NCBI RefSeq assembly: GCF_018991925.1
Contig: NW_024736071.1
Coordinates: forward strand, 9,505,231-9,569,230
Source: Homarus americanus
Lineage: Eukaryota > Arthropoda > Malacostraca > Decapoda > Nephropidae
DNA length: 64,000 bases
Direction: 5' to 3'
Made by a program: the position numbers and the translations under genes. Numbering within the stretch: the stretch's first letter is position 1; every line of letters begins with the position of its first letter. The notes under the pieces are model-generated. The model saw only the letters and a list, made by a program, of their open reading frames with translations. It was not told the origin of the DNA and did no database searches. Shown here in pieces: positions 46,411 through 57,998 of this stretch.

Positions 46411-46632
46411 TCAAGATAGGAACTGATGCCAGTAACCAGACCCTCCACCCCTTCCTTTGTCCCCTTTATCTTGATCTGTCAAATCAGTGAAATCCATGGA
46501 GGTTGTTTGTCCTTCATTTTCAGAAAGCACCATCTGTCGAATCTTTCTGATCTTCCTCATCCTCTCCAGCCAATTGCTAGCATATGGGTTGCCTGGTGGA
46601 CGATTCAGTGACTCCCAGATTGTAGATGCCAG
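46411..46632 (-). CDS. TSC2: TSC2 (tuberin) orthologue, last coding exon
   Basis: This exon encodes the C-terminus of tuberin, the GAP subunit of the TSC1-TSC2 complex that switches off Rheb upstream of mTORC1. It starts after the acceptor ...TTTTTTTAAG and is in frame with the previous exon. It reads LASTIWESLNRPPGNPYASN, then WLERMRKIRKIRQMVL, equivalent to the human tuberin segment of Ser/Pro, Pro-Ser-Lys-Trp and the basic Arg/Lys stretch. It continues to MDFTDLTDQDK, which echoes the acidic FTEF-like end of tuberin, and ends LS-TGA at 46411. The exon has 73 codons plus the stop. The Gly-rich tail before the stop (GDKGRGGGSG) looks lineage-specific. No frame break is seen. Confidence 0.9.
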   Translation of the reverse strand: MASTIWESLNRPPGNPYASNWLERMRKIRKIRQMVLSENEGQTTSMDFTDLTDQDKGDKGRGGGSGYWHQFLS

Positions 46633-47012
46633 CTTAAAAAAATAAAAATACAGTACTCTATGGTGTTATTAAGAAAATATATATTTTCTACATATTCAAC
46701 AACAAAAGATCTCATGTTACACATTTAAGACTAGAAAGTAAAATTTACATCTACTGTATATTTAATGCAATACAGTAGTTATCAAATATAAAATTTATCA
46801 TATTCACTGGAGGATTGATCCATGAAGAGAACTAAAGATCTGTGTATTAAATTCATCAGCAAGTAATATTACATTCAAAAGCTACATTTTACCATTTTAT
46901 TAAGTCTTTTTCCTCAATTAATTAACAATTGATTCTTTTATGCTAATCATCTTTAAAATTTTCTTGCCTCTATCTCAAACAAATAATTCGAGTACGGAAC
47001 TTATTTACTCAC

Positions 47013-47186
47013 GTCAGCATGAAGAGCAAGTTGACGCACTAAGATGGGAAGGTTGGTGTCTGAAACTAGCCTAGGATCACTTCCACCACCAACAAATTCC
47101 ATCAGTTCTGGACGGCACAAAAGACCAACACTGTTGGTGGAGTGGTCTTCTGGAACCACTTCTACAACTGTGTGGTTGAACTGACC
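47013..47186 (-). CDS. TSC2: TSC2 (tuberin) orthologue, penultimate coding exon (end of GAP domain)
   Basis: A 174-bp exon (58 codons, phase 0 at both ends) between acceptor ...GCATCAACAG and donor GTGAGT. It begins GQFNHTVVEVVPEDHSTNSV and ends VSDTNLPILVRQLALHAD. The human protein has GQFNFVHVIV at the start and VSDRNLPFVARQMALHAN at the same end, so the alignment is collinear. This is the C-terminal half of the Rap-GAP fold that stabilises the catalytic Asn helix. The intron to the next exon is only 380 bp. The upstream intron is about 9.9 kb and full of transposons. Confidence 0.92.
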
Positions 47187-47593
47187 CTGTTGATGCAAAG
47201 TTACAAATAATAAATGATATGCCTGCAATACTTTTTAAATATTGTTAATGCAAATGGAACAATTAGGCACCATCATTCTCAAATTTATCTTAGTTCTCAT
47301 TTTTCTTATATTTTATATGAAGTTATAAACTATACACTAAAACCAGCCATTCTAGCCTATTTCAGCCTAGGGGAGGCCTGGGTAAATAAAACCTGAATTG
47401 GAGGAATAATCCTCTAAATCAAGGTACAGTATTCTACCATTAAAAATAAAAAATATATAAAATAAATGGAGGACTTATTCTGATATCCAATTTTATAACC
47501 AAATCCAGATCAAAACAGTTCTTGTACAAAGAAGTTGCGATAATTCGCAGGTTAGGTACAAGACGACTGTGAATTATGAAACAGTAAAGTATA

Positions 47594-48412
47594 CAGTGGT
47601 CCCTCGGTTAACGAACACAATTCATTCCACAAAGTCGATTGTTAACAGAAAATTTCGTTTACCGAATCCATTGTTCCAATGGGATATTGGGTAATTGGTT
47701 CCAGCTCACAGAAAAGTACATACAAAGTAAAAAAAAAAAAAATGCAGTAAAGTACACTTACTTTAAGGTGTGTATGTAGAAGGTTCCTGGTTGATGATGA
47801 TGATGGGAAATAGAAGTGGGGGTGGAGAAGGGAGAAGAGAAGGAAGTGGGGATGGAGGAAAAATCACCTTTCAGGGGACCCATGCTTGATGCAGTAATTT
47901 CACCAATAAAATTTTAAGTTCACTAGGTGTAAATCAAGATTTCAGAATGACCGATAATTTTAATGTAAAAAATGCAAAAATATTCAAGACACCAACAAAA
48001 TCGATGTTCATTCCACTGTAAACAAAGCCAGACTGACGCCTGGTGGGTGGGTAAAGCGGCTGATAGGCGCAAAAAAAACTAGCTCCCTGTACTGCAAATA
48101 TTATCAATATGTTAACTAAATTTTAAAATGACTAATAATTTTAATACAGGATAAGAAATGCAAAAATATTTAAGAGCATAACTTTCTTGATGTATACTCC
48201 ACTGGAAACCAATGTAAACATAGAACAGATTACCTGTACTGAATTGGCAGACTAGCCCATCAGCTGATCAGCTGATGCTCACAACAAAAAGTGTTTGTCG
48301 TAAGGATTTTGTTAATAGTTTTATTCGTTAACCGAATTGAAGATCCTTATGGGAGGTAATTCGTTAACTGAAATTTCGTTAATCGAACCGTTCGTTAACC
48401 GAGGGACCACTG
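47594..48412 (+). mobile_element. TTAACGAG-family MITE (copy 2), complete
   Basis: An 819-bp element with ends CAGTGGTCCCTCGGTTAACG and ...GTTAACCGAGGGACCACTG, flanked by TA (47592-47593, 48413-48414). It is non-coding, with a GATGATGATG run and a G-rich patch near 47790-47860. It lies in the 9.9-kb TSC2 intron. Confidence 0.9.
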
Positions 48413-48692
48413 TACAATAGTTTAACCGATTTAAATGAAAATAATTATTTAGGTTCCTGAAACCCAAAACTGTGCATAAGCTGTTCAAAAATTGTTTTAA
48501 TAAACACTAAATATCATAAATAAAACATAAAAAATATAATATTGTTCGATATTACAAAAACAGCTCCCTTTATTCTCATAATCATCCTCTGGGTGACACC
48601 ATTGCACCCACATGGAGACAGGCAGGCTGGCTGCTCTGCTGTTCACCTATTATGCAAACTTGTTAAGAAACCACCAGGAATTTAACAAAATA

Positions 48693-49997
48693 CAGGTAAC
48701 CCCAAGATATGATGGGGTTAAGCTCCTGAAAAACCCATTGCTAGGTGAATTATCGTAAATAGGGAGCATTATAACAAGGGGTTCAATGGGATATGTTCCC
48801 AGCCAGTCCCCAAACACACATGTATCACCGGCAAAAAATTTCCTACAATCAAGTAAACATCATTCACCACATCATATTGGATAAGTCTGGTCATCATCAT
48901 ATGTCCCCTTCGAAGCTAAGGGAGTCTTGAAGATGAAGTGGATATGTTACTCTGACTCTCACACAGCCTCTGGAGAGTCTCATGGTGCTCAACAATGTTA
49001 AGCTTCACCTCAGAGACATAGTTGTCTTTGATGCCTTGGCCTCTTCCTAGATATTTTCAAAGTTACACTGCTCACATTACAGTCACAAAAACAGAGCAAA
49101 CGATAAAAAAAAAAAATGATAGCGGCTGACACTGCTCACATTCTCCAAACAACAGAATAAACACGCCTTACAGTCACACAAACACAGAAAATATCACTTC
49201 ACAGTCACCATAATACAATTCAATGTAAATGTTAGTGCTGTCCTCTCACTATACGAGAAAACAAAAACAAAACAATGATAAGTACAATGTACGATGATGG
49301 CCGATAATTGTTGAGCCGTACGATGCCAGGTTTTACGATTGACAAAGAACCAGACACAGGGCTATACTGCGTGGGTGGGCCATATGGCGGCACATGGGAG
49401 GCTGACAAGTGAAGGTAGAGATTTATGGTGTACATCTCCTCCCCGACTTACGACCACCCGGACATACGACCTCCTCAGTTGTACCAAAATTTTGTCAAAT
49501 TACGTATTTTTGAGTCCCAACGTCAGTGATTGCGCTGTGTACTGAAAATTTTTTTGTTTGTAATTCACTTTAAAATTGCTGGCAAGCTTAAAAGTGAAAG
49601 TTTTCTGGTGCTGAGAAGAAAAAGAGACACCCATTTTAGATTTTCTATGTATTATTTAAGCATTTTTGACTTATGGCCTGGATTTGGGTCCCTAACCCCG
49701 CCGTAAGTCGGGAAGGAGCTGTATAGGGTTAAATATTATTTCCTTATAAATTGTCACTGACTTGGCAGAGAAAAATATAACTTCCATTGCTGGATCCTTG
49801 CAAGATGGCAATTAATTTGAGTACAATATAAACAACCCATAGTTTGCATGAGTTCCAACCAATGTATGTCAATGGCTATTCGATGGATATCGTTAAAGAG
49901 AGTTGGTTTGATCGTATATAGGGAGATGGCATTAATTTATAACCATCGTTGAAGTGAAATATCGCATCTCGGGATATAGTATCTCAGGGGTTACCTG
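48693..49997. mobile_element. TA-target MITE, CAGGTAACCCC family
   Basis: It starts CAGGTAACCCCAAGATA after TA and ends TATCTCAGGGGTTACCTG before TA (49998-49999). It is 1305 bp including the nested element at 49433-49721, is non-coding, and lies in a TSC2 intron. Confidence 0.82.
49433..49721. mobile_element. Nested TA-target MITE, CCGACTTACG family
   Basis: Inverted ends CATCTCCTCCCCGACTTACG and (reverse complement) CAGCTCCTTCCCGACTTACG, with TA at 49431-49432 and 49722-49723. It is 289 bp. Confidence 0.85.
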
Positions 49998-49999
49998 TA

Positions 50000-50314
50000 A
50001 CTCATTTGAGGTTGAGTGTGAGAATTATTATTATTACTTTATTTATATTTTTTGGGGGGGGGGGAGGGGGAAGGAATTATTTTACAATTATGTCTTATTA
50101 ACCCAACACCAAATGAACCTAAATAATATGGTAATTATGGTGAATCTGCATAGTGATTATAAAAGGGTCTCAGGGGTGACGTAGGGACAGTTAGCAGAGG
50201 AGGAGGAGAGTAATTTTCCGTTCCAGCCATTTAATTTTAAAATTTCATATTATATTTTATTTATAAGTCACATCAGAGCATTGAAATAATATTTCCACAA
50301 CTTTCATGGTTTTT
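50000..50314. other. Intronic non-coding stretch
   Basis: Contains a G-run near 50054-50069 and no recognised element. Confidence 0.5.
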
Positions 50315-50486
50315 TATGACATCACAAAAATTGTGACCAAGTCCCAGGTTGCTGATCTGACTTTCAGCCTCATTTACACACAATTGCAGGGTTTCAATTG
50401 TTTCTCTTACTTTGACAACACAACATACATATAGTATATTTTTTCTCACTCTTGAATTTTTTTTTCATATATATTTATGGTTCTAC

Positions 50487-50534
<48 letters not shown>

Positions 50535-50545
50535 GGGTATTTTAT
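50315..50545 (+). repeat. SINE-like repeat, copy 2, ending in (TTA)n
   Basis: The order CACAAAAATTGTGACCAAGT, CAGGTTGCTGATCTGACTTT, AGGGTTTCAATTGTTTCTC is followed by a (TTA)n run at 50491-50533. It lacks the CTAATCCCC end seen in the other copies, perhaps because the N2 insertion lies at 50554. Confidence 0.65.
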
Positions 50546-50553
50546 AATTTTTA

Positions 50554-52068
50554 TAGTCAACCCTCACTTTACGCGGTCCCACATTCCGCGTTTCCGCGTT
50601 TCCATGTTGCCCTGCCAGAACCCAGGATGCTCACATTCCGCAGTGGGTGTACCCCTTTACACGGGTGAAGTATAATTTTTTTATTTAGCTCATAAAATTC
50701 ATACAAACTATCCGGCCAGAATATAATTTACATTGCTGGAATTCTTACAATTTGATGATCATTTTGAATATAAACATCACAGATTTTGCATTAGACATAC
50801 AAATTTTAGATATAATGTTTACTCTGAGTAAATATGCTATCTTTTGTGCAAAATATATGACATTTATATTCAAAATATTCCTGGTCTTACAAGGAATCCA
50901 GCAATGTCAATTATATTATCCTAACTTTAGTCTGATTTATTATTTATTACTAAAAAGGTAAACAGTCTGGTATTCCCACACATTTATCTGGTAGGGACGG
51001 TTGGTGGGGGGTGGGGGGGGTGGGGGGGAGGGAGGGACCGGCGACCGACCACCTGGCATGTGTGAAGAATATTTTTTTTTTTTTATTAACTGAAGATTTT
51101 TATTTTAGCTCATAAAATTCATACAAATTACCCGGCCAGAATATAATTTACATTGCTGGAATTCTTACAATTTGATGATCATTTTGAATATAAACATCAT
51201 ATATTTTGCATTAGACATTAAATTTTTAGATATAATGTTTACTCTGAGTATATGACATTTATATTCAAAATATTCCTGGTCTTACAAGGAATCCAGCAAT
51301 GTCAATTATATTATCCTAACTTTAATCTGAGGTAATATTTAATACTAAATGTTAAAATCTAGTTTTTTCACCCACCTTTTCTCTTGAAGGGAGGGTTGGT
51401 GGGAGGTGGGGGGGAGGGTTGGGATGGACTGACCATCTGGCTCTGTTGGAAGAGGGGGGAAGGCAAGGTGGGGTACTTTGATTGACAGATAGTGTCTGAA
51501 GAATATTTTTTTTTTTATTAACTGAAGATATTTGTTTTAGCTCATAAAATTCATACAAATTACCCAGCCAGAATATAATTTACATTGCTGGTATTCTTAC
51601 AATTTGATGATCATTTTGAATATAAACATCATAGATTTTGCATTAGACATACAAATTTTAGATGTAATATTTACTCCGAGTAAATATGTTATCTTTTGTG
51701 AAAAATATATGACATTTATATTCAAAATATTCCTGGTCTTACAAGGAATCCAGCAATGTCAATTATATTATCCTAAGTTTAGTTTGAGGAATTATTTATT
51801 ACTATACCTGGTTTTCCCCCAAAAATTTCTCAGAGGGAAGAGCCAGTGAGTGTACTGTGAGAAGAGGGGGAGGGAGTAGTCCATTATTTGAATGGACATT
51901 AACTTGGCGACTGTATTTCTCTATTTCTCTTAAGTATTAATTGTGTGCATGTACCATCATAAAATTAAGATGTTATTTTTACTAGAACATAGGTATTGTG
52001 TCGGAAAAAGTGGAGTTTGGGGGTCAGCTGGTCTCTATTTCATTTAATCCCATATGTTATGTTATTCA
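50554..52068 (+). mobile_element. Tigger-ended non-autonomous element with tandem monomers (N2), right end lost
   Basis: The left end TAGTCAACCCTCACTTTACG (first base C to T) follows TA. Three monomers start near 50685, 51105 and 51537. The right flank resembles N1 to about ATGTTATGTTATTCAC (52068), then stops where LINE sequence begins, so the terminal repeat is missing. Confidence 0.83.
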
Positions 52069-52079
52069 CAGAAAATAGC

Positions 52080-53890
52080 AGAAAATAGCAGGCAAGTTTT
52101 GATCTAATCCTCCCCCAGTTCTCAAAGCTAATGATGGCAACTCCATTGTTGCCCCTCAAGAAGTAGCAGAGTTTTTTGCCACAGCGTTTGCAGGGGTGTC
52201 TTCTATGGCAGCTCGATTCTCAAGGTTTAAACGGGTGTGTAGAGTAGAGGAGTTGCAAACCCTACATTTTGGAGTGGGACACGGCGAGACATACAACATG
52301 TTCTCAATGAAAGAAATAAGAACTGCCTTCTCACTCACTGGAGATACATCACCAGGGCCTGATGATATCCCATTTTCAATGCTCCACCACCTTGAAGTTG
52401 AGGCACAGACCTTTCTATTGGAGCTATATTACAGGATTTAGAGCAGTGGTTCTCAACCTTGTTTGCCCCATGCACCCCTTTCACCATATGTCAGAATGTC
52501 ATTCCCCCCTCCTTTCCAAGATTGTCTGCCTCAAAAAGTGCATTCCAAATAATATGCATATAATACTGAAAATCCTTTATTTTTTCCATATTAGTATCAG
52601 TTTCCCCCCCTGAAAACCTGAGGGGGGAAATTCCCCCCTGGTTGAGAACCCCTGATTTAGAGAGAGCGTGCCTATGGCGGGAGGATACTGTCCTGCCTTT
52701 CAAGAAGACTGGAAAAGAGGGTCTTCACCCACTAGAATATCGCCCTATAGCTCTGACCTTCTGTATCTGCAAGTTGTTTGAAAAGATGGTCAACTCGTGA
52801 TTATTATACTACTTGGAGAAGAATGCCCTCTTTGACCATATCAATCTAGCTTCTGGAAGGTGCACTCAACAATATATGCTCAAGTTTGTCTTGAGTCCTT
52901 GGTCTGTGAGGCTTTTGCTCATCACCAGCATCTAGTCTGCATTTTTTTTTTTTTGACGTAGAGAAAGCATACAACTCAGTTTGTAGATTTGACATCCTTA
53001 AGGAGCTTCATAATTTTGGATTGCGAGGATATTTACCATCAATAATAGGCCAGGTTTTGGGATGTCGCACTTTTAGGGTCCTCGTAGCTACAGAAATGTC
53101 AGTACCACATATCCAGGAGGACGGGGCTCCTCAAGGCAGTGTCTTGAGTGTGACCCTATTTGCCATCACAATAAATGAGGTAGCAGCATTGGTTCCAGGT
53201 GGTGTATCAATCTCATTGTATGTAGGCAACTTTGCCATTTGGTATGCAGCTTCCTACATGTCAGGGGCTAAACATTGCATGCAACTTGCACTAGACAAGG
53301 TTTCACGTTGGACCATAGAACATGGTTTCAGATTTTCTCCCTTGAAGACCGTTGCCATGTATTTCAGCCGCCTTCGAGGTGTTCACCCAGATCCTGCTCT
53401 ACAGCTCTATGGTTGCCAAAGAGTCTTGCCAGCATGCTCTCATAATAATGAGAGTCTTGCGGCATACATCGTGGGGTACTGACAGAGGAGCTTTGCTACA
53501 CCTTTCCTTTACCACATGTTAGTTAGACCCAAACTGGATTATGGGTGTGAGGTATACTCCTCAGCCACTGAGGCTAGACTCAATACACTGAACTCTATTC
53601 ACCGTTCTGGGGGTATCCCTGGCAACCGGTGCCTTCAGGTTTTTGCCAATCTTGAATCTGCTAGTTGATGTTGATGAATCACCCTTTGATCTTTGTTCTT
53701 CAGGTCCAGTGTTGGTTTCGCCTGCATCATCTTCCGCAGTTTGTAACCAACACTTGTGTAGTTAACGAGACTATGTTCCCACACTACAGTCAGAATCTGG
53801 GCCTCCCACAACCTTATGACTTCAGGGTAAGGAAATCTGTGAGTATTCTTTTTCTTCCTCCTGTTCAGATATGCCCCATGTAGTTCCCTA
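52080..53890 (+). pseudogene. Jockey-like LINE reverse transcriptase, decayed
   Basis: Plus-strand frames read GDTSPGPDDIPFSMLHHL (RT entry), then after a nested MITE YRPIALTFCICKLFEKMV, DVEKAYNSVCRFDILKELHN, GAPQGSVLSVTLFAITINEV and the catalytic box as LYVGNFAIW, where LYVDDFA is expected. HGFRFSPLKTVAMYF and C-terminal pieces follow (53520-53890). The loss of both catalytic Asp plus several stops shows it is dead. The wording matches jockey-clade RTs common in crustacean genomes. It sits in a TSC2 intron in antisense orientation to the gene. Confidence 0.83.
52444..52654. mobile_element. hAT-type MITE with 8-bp target duplication
   Basis: The ends CAGTGGTTCTCAACC and GGTTGAGAACCCCTG are the classical hAT (Charlie/MER5-like) termini. 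The 8-bp duplication ATTTAGAG flanks it exactly (52436-52443 and 52655-52662). The 211-bp element is inserted in the jockey-like LINE. Confidence 0.92.
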
Positions 53891-53934
53891 GTGCCTCTCT
53901 GTGGATTCTCCCTAAGTTCAAGTTTGTCAGTATA

Positions 53935-55104
53935 CAGTAATACCCCGATTTACGCGGTCAATTGAACCCACAGGGTACCGCGGAAAGTGAAAACCGCGTA
54001 AAGTGAACAACAGAACATATGCGATTAATTCCAATAGAGACTGGTTCCACTTTTTCCGACACAATACCTATGTTGTCGTATAAATAACATCTAAATTTTA
54101 TGATGGTATGCTCACACAATTAATATTTAAGAGAAATACAGTCGCCAGGTTAATGTCCATTCAAATAATGGACTCAAATCCCCCTCTTCCCAGCTCACTA
54201 GCTCCTACCTCTCTGAGAGAAATGGTTGGGTGAAAACACTAGATTTTAATGTTTAGTAATAAATAATACCTCAGACTAAAGTTAGGATAATATAATTGAC
54301 ATTTCTGGATTCCTTGAAGGTCAGGGAATATTTTGAATGTAAACTTCATATATTTTGCACGAAAGATAAAATATTTGCTTTGTGTAAACTAAATTATTAC
54401 ATTAGATCTAAAATTTGTATGTCTAATGCAAAATCCATGATGTTTATATTCAAAATGATCATCATATTGTAAGAATTCCAGCAATGTAAATTATATTCTG
54501 GCCGGGTAATTTGTATGAATTTTATGAGCTAAAATAAATATCTTCAGTAAATAAACAAAGAAATATTCTTCAAGGACACTATCTGTCAATCAAAATACCC
54601 CACCTCCGCCCTCCCTCCCTTCCTACCTCCCACCTTCCCTCCCTACCAGAGAAGCGATTGGGAGAAAATAATATATTTACATTTTTAGTAATAAATAATA
54701 ACCCAGACTAAAGTTAGGATAATATAATTGACATTTCTAGATTCCTTGCAGGTCAGGGAATATTTTGAATGTAAACTTCATATATTTTGCACAAACGATA
54801 AAATATTTGCTTTGTGTAAACCAAATTCTTACATTAGATCTAAAATTTGTATGTCTAATGCAAAATCCATGATGTTTATATTCAAAATGATCATCATATT
54901 GTAAGAATTCCAGCAATGTAAATTATATTCTGGCAGGGTAATTTGTATGAATTTTATGAGCTAAAAAAAAAAAAAAAAAAATTATACTTCACCGCGTATA
55001 TGAGTAGATGCACCGCGGAAAGTGAAAGTCCAAGTCCGGTTCTGGCAAGGTACCGCGTAAATGAGAACACGGAAAGTGAAACCGTGTAAAGCGAGGTAAT
55101 ACTG
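53935..55104 (-). mobile_element. Tigger-ended non-autonomous element with two monomers, reversed (N3)
   Basis: The left end CAGTAATACCCCGATTTACG and inverted right end ...GCGAGGTAATACTG have TA on both sides (53933-53934, 55105-55106). Two monomers run in the minus direction (about 54240-54560 and 54655-54970). The termini resemble but do not equal those of N1. Confidence 0.85.
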
Positions 55105-55381
55105 TATATGTTTTTAGCTCATAAAATATATAATTTACATTGCTGGAAGCCTTACAAGATGGTGATCATTTTAAATATAAACATCCTAAAATTTGCATTA
55201 GACATACAAATTTTAGATGTAGTTTAAGAATTTTATGAAAAAGAGCAAAAATTTTATTTTTTGTGCAAAATATATGACGTTTACATTCAAAATATTCCCT
55301 GTCCTGTAAGGAATCCAGCATTGTCAATTATATTTTCCTAACTTTAGTCTGAGGTATTATTTATAAAAAAAAATGTAAATA

Positions 55382-55834
55382 CAGTAAAACCTCGATTAAC
55401 CGACCACATATGGGGGAAAGGGGCCGACGGGTAATCCAAAAGGTCGGTTAATAGTCATAAAATCTACGGAAATAAAACATACATTTTCAAAATACCTTTC
55501 CCTAACCTACCTCATTTAAGTCCCTCTATTCATTTTTGTTCATTTGCCATTCACATATCAATAGAATTTGCTTTAAAACATTAACCACTTCAGTAAATAA
55601 ATATGAACCAGCACAGAAACAGTGAATAATAAATGGAAAAGTCACAGAACATGTCATCACAAAAATTGTGACCAAGTGCCAGGTTGCTCATCTGACTTTC
55701 TGCCTCATTTACACACAGTTGCAGGGTCTCAATTGTTTCTCTTACTATTGACAACACAACATACATACAGGTACATTGTTTCTCACTCTTGATTTTTTTT
55801 TTAATTTTTGTATTTCTTTATGGTTCTTTATTAC

Positions 55835-55892
<58 letters not shown>

Positions 55893-55986
55893 AATATTAT
55901 TATTATTACATTATTGCCCCTCAGGCCCCGATGTGGGTCAGTGACCTGTGCCTGGGTGGGCTAATCCCCATATTTTATTTTATTTC

Positions 55987-56017
<31 letters not shown>

Positions 56018-56085
56018 AGGGATTCGGTATTGACGGTTATTCCGAAAGTCGGTTTATCGAGGGTCGGTTAATCGAGGTTTTACTG
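55382..56085. mobile_element. TA-target MITE, CTCGATTAACCGAC family
   Basis: Inverted ends CAGTAAAACCTCGATTAACC / GGTTAATCGAGGTTTTACTG with TA on both sides (55380-55381, 56086-56087). It carries the SINE-like repeat 55650-55990 inside. Confidence 0.9.
55650..55990 (+). repeat. SINE-like repeat, copy 3 (fullest)
   Basis: Begins near CATCACAAAAATTGTGACCA and includes AGGGTCTCAATTGTTTCTC. It has a long (ATT)n tract (about 55829-55909), and then GACCTGTGCCTGGGTGGGCT plus AATCCCC. It is followed by (ATTT)n-rich sequence at 55976-56018. It defines the family seen at 28485 and 50315. Confidence 0.7.
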
Positions 56086-56296
56086 TATACTGTTTTTCCC
56101 CAAACATTTCTCTGGTAGGGAGGGAAGGTGGGGGGGTCGGGAGGGAGAGACCCAGCGAGCGTGGAAGCGGGAGGTGGGGTATTTTGATCGACAAATAGTG
56201 TCTGGGTGCAGTATAATTTGTTTATTTACTGAAGAAATTTGTTTTTAGCTCAAAATTCATACAAATAACCTGGCCAGAATATAATTTACATTGCAA

Positions 56297-56640
56297 GACA
56301 CCACATACTATCAGGATCCTTCCCCTATCTCTAATCTTCCCCAGCACCTCCCTATACCTCTTCAAAAGTTCCTCACTCCTAACCTTTCCTATGTCGTTAC
56401 CTCCTACACTAAGACACACTACTGGCTTGGTACCCTCCCCTGACAAAACCCTATCTATTCTCTTAGCTACATGCCCTATCCCAGCCCCAGGAAAACACAC
56501 CCTAGTCCTACGTTTCCCATGTCCTGAACAAAAAGTCCTATCTAAGAACCTCACCTGGCTGTCCCCAACTACCACGACCCTACCACTGGGTAGCGTGGGA
56601 GGGGACGTCCTCTCCTTTGTGGAGGAAGCCGGCCTTCTAC
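56297..56640 (-). pseudogene. CR1-type SGNH esterase fragment
   Basis: The minus-strand frame reads GRVVVVGDSQVRFLDRTFCS (nucleophile block), RTRVCFPGAGIGHVAKRIDR, VVCLSVGGNDIGKVRSEELL (intact GGND block) and RILIVCGVL before running into monomer sequence. It is the N-terminal half of the same domain as 22166-22690 but with the Asn kept. No RT accompanies it, so it is an orphan fragment placed inside the monomer repeat, within a TSC2 intron. Confidence 0.8.
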
Positions 56641-57083
56641 ACAAACTTTGAGTTTTATCTATTAACATTTGAATAGCTTTTATGAAAGTTCTGTTATTTA
56701 TTACCTTGCATTAAATGATTTTGGTCTTTTAAGCCTTAAATTTTATTTGGCAATATATGACCAAAGTTGTTGATTCGCCAGGGATGTAATTACCACAATC
56801 AATTAATCAATTACTCTCTCTTCTCACTCATTGATGACTATATTCCCTTTTGTAGTGGAGGTGAAAATTATTACCTTGCCATAATCTTTGTACATTATGC
56901 TCTGACACTACATATACTGTAAGTTTATTTTCTTATCTAACTTATCATTTCAAAAGTAAGTAATCTTTTTATTAATAAGCCAAGTCCTGTATAAAAGTTA
57001 CAACATTGGTTAATTAACAGCTTCTACAACACACCTGTTTTTTTATTAAAAATAATTGCTATAAAAAGATTACACTTCCTTAC
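56641..57083. other. Intronic non-coding stretch
   Basis: AT-rich. Nothing recognised apart from the donor site at 57083. Confidence 0.5.
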
Positions 57084-57224
57084 CTTAATTGTATTAATAT
57101 TGTATGGGTAACCACTCTCATTATATACAATAGTAACATAGTTGTTGCCAATATGACGTTTCTTCCCATTACAATTTGGATCCGACTCCTTCGTTGGCAT
57201 CAGGGTTGCAATGTGGAAGACAAC
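57084..57224 (-). CDS. TSC2: TSC2 (tuberin) orthologue, GAP-domain exon with the Asn thumb
   Basis: A 141-bp exon (47 codons) between acceptor ...GGTCTTTTCAG and donor GTAAGG. It reads [20 protein letters not shown] and [18 protein letters not shown], ending INTIK. KKRH(I/L)GN is the Asn-thumb helix of Rap-GAP-type domains. The Asn corresponds to human tuberin Asn1643, which completes the active site of Rheb for GTP hydrolysis, so the catalytic residue is kept. It joins in frame to HDDVMQ upstream and GQFN downstream, as in human tuberin. Confidence 0.94.
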
Positions 57225-57993
57225 CTGAAAAGACCAATATCAAGTTGATATAAAAAAGTTCTATGAATGACAACCATATTCACTTTCCCATTTCCTTAGT
57301 GTTCCAAAGCTATTTTTGTGAAATATCTTCCTTTTGTTTAGGTTATTTCATATCTATATGCATTAGACTACTGGATATGAACTGCTAGAAATGACAGAAA
57401 AACTAAGCTGGGGGTTGTAGTTCTCAGTAGGGTACATACAGTATTAAAAGCAACATAAACAAAATTATAAAATTCTATTTTATGGCTGAGAGTGATATAA
57501 ATTACCTGTGAGACTCGAGCAAACTAAATAAATTCAATAAGCAGGCCAATATCCTGTCAGATAATGTAATTGTTTTATTAACCCCTTCGCTATGGGGATG
57601 CCACTTTTATTCAGGTCAGAGGTGGCACTGAATACAAGATGTTAAACAACCACTTTCCCATCCAAACTATGGCTTCTGAAATGTGCTTGAGATCCATTCC
57701 TGTGACTGCCTCAAAAACCAGTAAGTTCAATGATCACAGGGATGAATCTGTCTTGAGTAGATTAGGTTAAATTTTAAATGTGTTTGCTTAGCTGGTGAAT
57801 TGGTATGCTTGACATTCGAAAATACAGCTAAGGTAATGCTTGATAATTAAGAAGGTAATTATTTCTGTCAGCTGGACAGTGATGTTACCCTAATTTTTTA
57901 TCCTTTATTTAACAATTTTCCATTTACCCAATATAATTTCTATACTGTACTGTATTGTACAGTTGGGGTAAAAAATTTGTGATACAGTTGGAC
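57225..57993. other. Intronic non-coding stretch
   Basis: Nothing recognised apart from the acceptor at 57225. The right end is the CATAT target of the solo LTR. Confidence 0.5.
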
Positions 57994-57998
57994 CATAT

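Larger units (their letters stand above)
55107..56296 (+). repeat. Older monomer copies, split by a MITE
   Basis: A diverged plus-strand monomer (55110-55378) breaks at a TA where the 55382-56085 element is inserted. It resumes at 56088 (spacer with a G-rich patch, then the start of another monomer, AGAATATAATTTACATTGC at about 56277-56295). The array stops where an esterase fragment begins. Confidence 0.7.
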
